Origin: an uncultured Clostridia bacterium
GTDB taxonomy: Bacteria > Bacillota > Clostridia > Christensenellales > Borkfalkiaceae
NCBI GenBank assembly: GCA_934272745.1
Contig: CAKQSI010000002.1
Span: forward strand, 1 to 64,000
Direction of reading: 5' to 3'
Length of the DNA: 64,000 nucleotides
Shown in pieces: positions 59,490-64,000 of the stretch. Positions within the stretch are counted from its first letter, which is position 1. Each line of letters begins with the position of its first letter. Below the pieces are notes generated by a model. That model saw only the letters and a list, made by a program, of their open reading frames with translations. It was not told the DNA's origin and did no database searches. The position numbers and the translations under genes were made by a program.

Positions 59490-60051
59490 GCGCATGGGGT
59501 TTTTCTAAACTTTATTTGCGGGATTCATTGCCGTACTTTATAGAATAAAGATAATAAAAAACGGGCGCCCGCGGCATTTTGCCGCGGGCGCCCCTATAAA
59601 TTTTGGTTCAACAAAGTTGAGACGAAACGGATAAGAGGATAAATTGATATTCGATATATTAAAAACAGTCGTGCTTTGGTTTTGTTTTTGCGGGGATAAG
59701 GAAAACGCCAAAGGCGATAAAGACGAAAATTTTAGAAAAACCCGCACAGGTGAGGCAGGGGGAAATGCAGGACTATGGTAGGTACAAAAGCGGTAAAAGT
59801 GAATATCTCAAAAACTGTACAGAACTATGGAAATGTGGAAGACGCCGGAAAGCGCAGTTTCCATAGGGAATTATTAAAACTAAATTATAGAATTGCGCTT
59901 TCAAACGAAAAAGAAAGGCTCACGGAATTTACCTGAAATTCCCTATGAAAACTGCGGTAATGTCAAGCCTTTTTGCCGGCAATGCTCGCGAGGGTGGTAC
60001 TATGACAAATGCGAAAAATGCTGGAAAATCAAACGAAAAAGCAATAAAAAA
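59490..60051. other. 562-bp intergenic region
   Basis: Contains a strong hairpin (59563-59593) and AT-rich DNA with short open frames in all three frames between 59740 and 60050. One frame encodes a Cys-rich stretch (CRQCSRGWYYDKCEKC, about 59972-60019), perhaps a decayed small zinc-ribbon gene. No intact gene is supported. Confidence 0.5.
59563..59593. terminator. Hairpin after the XRE-partner gene
   Basis: GGGCGCCCGCGGCA (59563-59576) and TGCCGCGGGCGCCC (59580-59593), TTT loop. AAAAAA precedes it; no strong T-run follows on the plus strand. Confidence 0.65.
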
Positions 60052-60087
60052 GCCTACAGGCGATCGCAAACGCGATCGCCTGTAGGC
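60046..60087 (-). terminator. Terminator of the tRNA operon
   Basis: Perfect 16-bp stem 60052-60067 / 60072-60087 abutting the tRNA-Tyr 3' end; on the minus strand it is followed by TTTTTT. Confidence 0.92.
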
Positions 60088-60172
60088 TGGTGGAAGGGGG
60101 TGGATTCGGACCACCGAAGTCGAAGACAACAGATTTACAGTCTGCCCCCTTTGGCCGCTCGGGAACCCTTCC
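60088..60172 (-). tRNA. tRNA-Tyr (anticodon GTA)
   Basis: 85-nt class II tRNA with long variable arm, acceptor GGAAGGG/CCCTTCC, anticodon loop CTGTAAA and encoded ACCA end. Confidence 0.95.
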
Positions 60173-60178
60173 GTATTA

Positions 60179-60254
60179 TGGAGCTGACGAATGGAATCGA
60201 ACCCTCAACCTGCTGATTACAAGTCAGCTGCTCTGCCAATTGAGCTACGTCAGC
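60179..60254 (-). tRNA. tRNA-Thr (anticodon TGT)
   Basis: 76 nt, acceptor GCTGACG/CGTCAGC, anticodon loop CTTGTAA, encoded CCA. Confidence 0.95.
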
Positions 60255-60287
60255 AAAAGACGGGGGAATGATTCCACAGCAAAAAAA

Positions 60288-60363
60288 TGGTGCCTCGGGG
60301 CGGAATCGAACCACCGACACGGGGATTTTCAGTCCCCTGCTCTACCGACTGAGCTACCGAGGC
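60288..60363 (-). tRNA. tRNA-Phe (anticodon GAA)
   Basis: 76 nt, acceptor GCCTCGG/CCGAGGC, anticodon loop CTGAAAA, encoded ACCA. Confidence 0.96.
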
Positions 60364-60398
60364 AGAATGCCTGGCTTATCGGCCAAGCAGGGAAATAA

Positions 60399-60475
60399 TG
60401 GCGACCTGAAGGGGGCTCGAACCCCTGACCTCTAGCGTGACAGGCTAGCGTTCTAACCAACTGAACTACCAGGCC
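60399..60475 (-). tRNA. tRNA-Asp (anticodon GTC)
   Basis: 77 nt, acceptor GGCCTGG/TCAGGTC with two G-T wobbles, anticodon loop CTGTCAC, encoded GCCA. Confidence 0.95.
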
Positions 60476-60496
60476 ATAAATATAACTTTGGGGGAA

Positions 60497-60573
60497 TGGT
60501 GGGCCTTCACGGACTTGAACCGCGGACCAATCGGTTATGAGCCGACCGCTCTGACCAACTGAGCTAAAGGCCC
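60497..60573 (-). tRNA. tRNA-Met (anticodon CAT), elongator-like
   Basis: 77 nt, acceptor GGGCCTT/AAGGCCC, anticodon loop CTCATAA, encoded ACCA. The normally paired first acceptor base pair argues against initiator tRNA. A tRNA-Ile with modified CAT cannot be excluded by sequence alone. Confidence 0.85.
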
Positions 60574-60583
60574 TTACGTCCCT

Positions 60584-60660
60584 TGGTCGGGGTGAAGAGA
60601 CTCGAACTCCCGGCCCCATGGTCCCAAACCACGTGCGCTACCAAACTGCGCTACACCCCG
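60584..60660 (-). tRNA. tRNA-Pro (anticodon TGG)
   Basis: 77 nt, acceptor CGGGGTG/CACCCCG, anticodon loop TTTGGGA, encoded ACCA. First gene of the six-tRNA operon. Confidence 0.95.
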
Positions 60661-60691
60661 TAGTTTCGCGAAGTTTTCACAACGCCCGTTT

Positions 60692-60720
60692 ATATTACAA
60701 TATTTGACTGGTTTTGTCAA
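60692..60720 (-). promoter_or_regulatory. sigma-A promoter of the six-tRNA operon
   Basis: On the minus strand TTGACA (60720-60715), 17-bp spacer, TAATAT (60697-60692), 32 bp before tRNA-Pro. Confidence 0.88.
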
Positions 60721-60813
60721 CGGTTTTTCCGTACTTTTCCGAAAAAATTTTTCAAAAAATTTTATCCGTGCCGCAAAGCGGAAAATTTCTATGCTTGTTT
60801 CCATATCAAAACG

Positions 60814-60849
60814 CTGCCCGGCTTTCCGCAGAAGCGGAAAGCCGGGCAG
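60814..60849. other. Hairpin with 16-bp stem and AGAA loop
   Basis: CTGCCCGGCTTTCCGC (60814-60829) pairs perfectly with its complement at 60834-60849. No T-run on either side, so probably a repeat hairpin and not a terminator. Confidence 0.6.
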
Positions 60850-61020
60850 GCAAAGAGCGTACGGGGCAAGCGGGGCGGAACAAAACAGACGTGTGTAAAG
60901 AGAAAGCGGGGAAAGCAAATGCGGGAAAGAGAGAGGCGTGGATAGAAACAGGACGGCGCTCCGCTTTGGCGAGTTAATTTTCAATCCCTTTCTTTGTAAT
61001 AGAAATTGTCGCGTCATACG

Positions 61021-61119
61021 ATTCCGCTTTCGACCCTTTCCGCCTGATTGCGGAAACAATCGCTTTTTGTCCTGCCACGGCTGCTGTGTCCGCCAGATTC
61101 CGCTTTCGACCCTTTCCGC
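61021..61119. repeat. 23-bp direct repeat upstream of spoIIAA
   Basis: ATTCCGCTTTCGACCCTTTC-CGC at 61021-61043 and 61097-61119, 76 bp apart. Confidence 0.85.
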
Positions 61120-61191
61120 GCGGATCTGCCAAAAGTTTGCAAATTTTGCGGGAAAAGATTGCGTACAATGGATCTGCTCGGGAGGAAAACC

Positions 61192-61500
61192 ATGGAACTG
61201 CGATATAAGACCGGAAAAGACGGCTTGACGCTGTACCTTTCGGGAGAACTGGACGAATACGCCGCCGCGTTCATTCGCGGAAAATTAGACGAGATTATTT
61301 CGGAAAATCTTTCCGGAAAGCGGGTGGTGTTCGATTTGTCCGGGCTCCGGTTTATGGACAGCACGGGCGTCGGCGTCCTTTTGGGGCGCTATAAAAAATA
61401 TGCGAAATTCGTGCCTTTCTTTATTCAGAACCCGTCGCCCGCCGTTTCCAAAGTGCTGGGTATCGGCGGCATTTACGAAATGATTCCGCTTTGCGGCTGA
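61192..61500 (+). CDS. spoIIAA: Anti-sigma-F factor antagonist SpoIIAA
   Basis: STAS-domain switch protein; its unphosphorylated form releases sigma-F from SpoIIAB in the forespore. The 102 residues include the loop LRFMDSTGVGVLLGRYK with Ser57 as the residue phosphorylated by SpoIIAB. GGAGG lies 7 nt before the ATG at 61192. It is followed by spoIIAB and sigF in the canonical order. Confidence 0.92.
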   Translation: MELRYKTGKDGLTLYLSGELDEYAAAFIRGKLDEIISENLSGKRVVFDLSGLRFMDSTGVGVLLGRYKKYAKFVPFFIQNPSPAVSKVLGIGGIYEMIPLCG

Positions 61501-61584
61501 CCGGAAGCCTTGCGGAACCCTCAAAATTTATCCGGACGGCGGCGCCGAACGAAAGGCGCTACGCCAACGCTTCAGGAGAACTTT

Positions 61585-62022
61585 ATGCAGCAAAATCATA
61601 TGGAACTGAAAATACCGGCGCTTCCCGTGAACGAAGCGTTTGCAAGAAACGCCGTAGCGTCGTTTGCGCTGCCCCTTTCGCCCACGGTGGAAGAGGTGAG
61701 CGACCTCAAGACCGCCGTTTCGGAAGCGGTTACCAACTGCATCGTGCACGCTTACCGCGGCAGGGGCGGGGAGATCCGCCTGTCCGCTTTTTACGAAAAG
61801 CAGCGCTTTATCGTGCGGATCGAGGACGACGGGGAGGGGATTCCCGACGTGGAACAGGCGATGAAGCCTTTTTATACGACGAACGCGGAGGGGGAACGAT
61901 CGGGCATGGGCTTTACCGTGATGCGGGCGTTCACCGACGTCCTGACCGTGACTTCCCGCCCGGGCGAAGGGACGACGGTCGTGATGGAAAAATCGATCGG
62001 CGGGAGCGTCGATGCTGAGTAG
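61585..62022 (+). CDS. spoIIAB: Anti-sigma-F factor / SpoIIAA kinase SpoIIAB
   Basis: GHKL-family serine kinase that binds and inhibits sigma-F and phosphorylates SpoIIAA. The 145-residue protein has the N-box KTAVSEAVTNCIVHAY, G1 box EDDGEGIPD and the ERSGMGFTVM lid/G2 region. AGGAG precedes the ATG at 61585. Its end overlaps the sigF start by 11 bp. Confidence 0.93.
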   Translation: MQQNHMELKIPALPVNEAFARNAVASFALPLSPTVEEVSDLKTAVSEAVTNCIVHAYRGRGGEIRLSAFYEKQRFIVRIEDDGEGIPDVEQAMKPFYTTNAEGERSGMGFTVMRAFTDVLTVTSRPGEGTTVVMEKSIGGSVDAE

Positions 62023-62728
62023 GGAAGAAACCGAACGCCTTTTAGAGCAAGCGAACGCGGGCGAAGCGGGCGCGAAGGAACGCGTCCTGAAAGAAAACGC
62101 CCCCCTGATCAAGAGCGTCATCCGCCGGTTTCTGGGCAGGGGCGTGGAATACGAGGATTTGTACGAGATCGGCTGCATCGGCTTTCTGAAAGCCATGGCG
62201 AATTTCGACAAATCGGTCGGGGTCAAGTTTACGACCTACGCCGTGCCGATGATTCTGGGGGAAGTCATGCGTTTTTTGCGGGACGACGGCTCGGTAAAGG
62301 TTTCGCGCACGCTGAAGGCGCTGTCCGCTAAAATCGCGGCGTATGAGGAAGAACGCCGCAACCTCACCGGCAAAAGCCCGACGGTGGAGGAACTGGCGGC
62401 AAAATTCGAAGTGGACCCGCAGGAGATCGTGTTTGCGATCGGCAGCGGCAAAGCCACCGTTTCGCTGTTTTCCAAAGAAAATGCGGAAGAAAAAAGCGCC
62501 GAACTTATCGACCGCATTCCCGCCAAAGAGAATATGGACGACGTGATCGATCGTATTTTGCTGAAAGACGCCATCGAAAGCTTACCGGAACGGGAGAAAA
62601 AGTTGGTGATTCTGCGCTATTTCCGCGATAAAACGCAGGCGGAAGTGGCGGAAGCGCTGGGGATTTCGCAGGTGCAGGTGTCTCGGATCGAAAGCCGCGT
62701 GATCGGAAAACTGCGCGAAAAGTTGTAG
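62012..62728 (+). CDS. sigF: Sporulation sigma factor SigF
   Basis: Forespore-specific RNA polymerase sigma factor. The 238 residues contain region 2 (ENAPLIKSVIRRFLGRGVEYEDLYEIG, GIGFLKAMANFDKSVGVKFTTYA), region 3 (SPTVEELAAKFEV) and region 4 (LPEREKKLVILRYFRDKTQAEVAEALGISQVQVSRIE). Sequence alone would also fit SigG; the position directly behind spoIIAB identifies SigF. It is translationally coupled to spoIIAB. No spoVA or other genes follow. Confidence 0.93.
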   Translation: MLSREETERLLEQANAGEAGAKERVLKENAPLIKSVIRRFLGRGVEYEDLYEIGCIGFLKAMANFDKSVGVKFTTYAVPMILGEVMRFLRDDGSVKVSRTLKALSAKIAAYEEERRNLTGKSPTVEELAAKFEVDPQEIVFAIGSGKATVSLFSKENAEEKSAELIDRIPAKENMDDVIDRILLKDAIESLPEREKKLVILRYFRDKTQAEVAEALGISQVQVSRIESRVIGKLREKL

Positions 62729-63223
62729 ACTTTGGTTTTTCTCGGAATATTACGACCCGCGGAACGGGAAGGATCGCACGGGTAAAATCCGCGCAGGTAA
62801 GACCCTCGTCGCGCAGAACGAGAGAACGTGCTATGCGAAAATTTATCATCACACCGCACGATTTTTTTATTTATAATCCAACTAATCTGCATTGCTCGTT
62901 TTTTTATTTATATAGAATCTGCCAATCCACGAGAATCTGCCAATCCACGCCGCCCGCCATTTTATTATCAATACGAAAAAAGGCAGGCTGTACTGGGACA
63001 AGTTCAAATTTCACCTGCCGTATATCGGAAACATCTTATAATCCACGTCGCACGCGTTTGCGGCTTCGGATACGTTTCATAAAAATCGATTACCCGAATA
63101 CTGTTTCCATACCTCCTCGCTTTACCCGATAAATTACAGGTAAGGTGAACGCGCGCGCCCCGACTTCCGTCGGGGCGCGCGCAGTTTCGTCCGGAAATCT
63201 TAGAAGACGAACGTATCAGGGAA
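62729..63223. other. Intergenic region after sigF
   Basis: No gene supported. AGAATCTGCCAATCCACG is directly repeated at about 62916-62950. A hairpin lies at 63151-63182. The region from 62840 to 63130 is AT-richer than its surroundings. Confidence 0.6.
63151..63182. terminator. GC-rich hairpin upstream of the transposase gene
   Basis: GCGCGCGCCCCGAC (63151-63164) pairs with GTCGGGGCGCGCGC (63169-63182), TTCC loop; followed by AGTTTCG. Terminator-like but with a weak T-run. Confidence 0.6.
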
Positions 63224-63252
63224 TTGTTCTTTTGCCAATAATATGTTATGAT
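63224..63252 (+). promoter_or_regulatory. Promoter of the transposase gene
   Basis: TTGTTC at 63224-63229, 17-bp spacer, TATGAT at 63247-63252. An in-frame ATG at 63248 falls inside the -10 box, which supports the start at 63269. Confidence 0.6.
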
Positions 63253-63268
63253 ATGGTCGGGTGGCAAA

Positions 63269-63838
63269 ATGGAGAAGAAAATAGATTTACCTAAGAGGAA
63301 AAGAAATCGTTTGAAAAATTATGATTACGATTCCTGCGGGGCGTATTTTATTACGATATGTACTTCAGGAAAGAAAAATTACTTTTGGGAACACGATAAT
63401 GCTGCGGGATCGTTTTCAGACCTGTCGGAAAATGCCAATATGCAGCGATACGGCGATGTCAACGTAGGGGCGATCATTGATCGCCCGCAAGGCGTCAGAC
63501 TTACCCGTTTGGGACAATGTGTAAACGAGGCAATTAACAGGATCCCTGCAGTATACACGGCCTTGGCGGTTGAAAATTATGTAATAATGCCAAATCATAT
63601 TCATGTGTTGTTGCAAGTAAATGCAGACGAATGCGGGCGACCACTGGTCGCCCCTACACTGTTGCAGGTCGTAAAACAACTGAAAGGTTACGTTTCCAAA
63701 AGCATAGGAAAAACGATTTGGCAAAAATCCTTTTACGATCATATTATCCGAAATTGGGAAGATTATGCAGCGCACCTAAAGTATATATATGAAAATCCGA
63801 CGCGTTGGGCAGAAGACGAATTGTATAGTGCAGAATAG
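63269..63838 (+). CDS. IS200-like REP-associated tyrosine transposase (RAYT/TnpA_REP type)
   Basis: 189-residue Y1-transposase superfamily protein that recognises REP-type hairpins. KRNRLKNYDYDSCGAYFITICT opens the fold (read in two parts). The HUH motif is VIMPNHIHVLLQV, and Tyr in the helix near AAHLKYIYENPTRW is the likely catalytic residue. WQKSFYDHIIRN is the usual family segment. Two REP-like palindromes lie inside the reading frame, encoding VGAIIDRPQ and GRPLVAPT. No flanking inverted repeats of a classic IS are seen. An in-frame ATG at 63248 is rejected. Confidence 0.85.
   Translation: MEKKIDLPKRKRNRLKNYDYDSCGAYFITICTSGKKNYFWEHDNAAGSFSDLSENANMQRYGDVNVGAIIDRPQGVRLTRLGQCVNEAINRIPAVYTALAVENYVIMPNHIHVLLQVNADECGRPLVAPTLLQVVKQLKGYVSKSIGKTIWQKSFYDHIIRNWEDYAAHLKYIYENPTRWAEDELYSAE
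63464..63488. repeat. REP-like palindrome inside the transposase gene
   Basis: GTAGGGGCGATCATTGATCG then CCCGC, in frame as VGAIIDRP. Nearly the same as the intergenic copy at 56786-56812. Confidence 0.85.
63633..63657. repeat. Second REP-like palindrome inside the transposase gene, inverted
   Basis: GCGGGCGACCACTGGTCGCC then CCTAC, in frame as GRPLVAPT; opposite orientation to the copy at 63464. Confidence 0.85.
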
Positions 63839-64000
63839 GGAGAAAATAGCGGAAATTCTACGGCGAATACGGTTTCCGACCGGGAGATTGTCGTTCCCGC
63901 CCAAAGACGGGGCGGAAAATTCTGGCAGTTTCGCTATACCAATCCCGCTTCGGTTGTGTTATAATACAGGTATTTGAATGAAAGCGGTTTCTGTCCGCAA
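63839..64000. other. Window end, no complete gene
   Basis: TATAAT at 63959-63964 and a downstream ATG at 63979 could be the promoter and start of a gene that continues beyond the window. Nothing else is seen. Confidence 0.4.

Larger units (their letters stand above)
60661..61191. other. 531-bp divergent region between tRNA operon and spoIIA
   Basis: Holds the tRNA promoter (minus), a 16-bp-stem hairpin with AGAA loop (60814-60849) and a 23-bp direct repeat (61021-61043, 61097-61119). No protein gene is supported. No clear sigma-H promoter could be picked by eye. Confidence 0.6.

Noticed and set aside
59775..60051. Small Cys-rich protein genes before the tRNA operon
   Set aside because: Coherent peptide pieces appear in three frames but none has a ribosome-binding site, and the longest runs through the tRNA terminator and antisense to tRNA-Tyr. 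At most a decayed gene.

Overview
The window looks like a chromosomal segment of a spore-forming Bacillota of class Clostridia, probably an uncultured gut-type lineage. The evidence is the spoIIAA-spoIIAB-sigF operon, the mcsA-mcsB-clpC protein-arginine-kinase locus, a clostridial three-gene glycerol-3-phosphate oxidation operon ending in a DUF1667 protein, a QueT-type ECF S-component, and sigma-A promoters that almost all have 17-bp spacers. Genus cannot be set from the sequence. There is no phage, plasmid or conjugative module and no CRISPR array.

Layout. 1-6.2 kb: partial repeat element, NADP-isocitrate dehydrogenase, an SDR oxidoreductase, an SGNH hydrolase, the Tex RNA-binding protein and acyl carrier protein. 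7-19.9 kb: a plant-glycan cluster with a GH5-like glycosidase, GH36 alpha-galactosidase, GH2 beta-mannosidase, a GH106-like enzyme, a GH127-like enzyme and mannose-6-phosphate isomerase. This set suits galactomannan oligosaccharide use plus rhamnose/arabinose side chains, and none of the enzymes has an evident export signal. 20-23.2 kb: the glycerol-3-phosphate/FAD operon. 23.5-29.4 kb: queT behind a candidate preQ1 riboswitch, a DUF378 protein, a large pilin-like surface protein behind a promoter with ten Gs in its spacer, and ATP-dependent PEP carboxykinase followed by duplicated copies of its own 3' end. 29.9-38 kb: YitT-family protein, McsA, McsB, ClpC, a sugar-phosphate isomerase/epimerase-like protein, a TetR regulator and a TerB-like protein. 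39-56.3 kb: two GH78-like rhamnosidase-type proteins, MTA/SAH nucleosidase, M18 aminopeptidase, a second SGNH hydrolase, a GH5-like lipoprotein, a beta-helix/baseplate-like protein, a TtcA-like thiolase, a DUF368 membrane protein, a patatin-like lipase and a ComEC-like metallo-hydrolase. 56.3-64 kb: repeat elements, a PHP-domain protein, tRNA-Thr, a divergent XRE-regulator/membrane-protein pair, a six-tRNA operon (Pro-Met-Asp-Phe-Thr-Tyr), the spoIIA operon and an IS200-like REP-associated transposase.

The intergenic DNA is unusually rich in repeats: long perfect GC-rich hairpins, short tandem arrays in front of genes (12, 21, 24, 33, 41, 58 and 88 bp periods), a MITE-like element with two copies, and a REP-like palindrome that occurs in intergenic DNA and, in frame, inside the transposase gene. 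Several unrelated proteins carry Ala/Gly/Ser/Glu-rich low-complexity tails or inserts, and one has an 84-bp tandem repeat inside its coding sequence. The best candidates for something undescribed are the poly-G promoter/tandem-repeat leader/mosaic pilin-like gene unit (24.7-26.8 kb), the pckA 3'-end duplications (27.1-27.8 kb) and the self-carrying REP/transposase pair.
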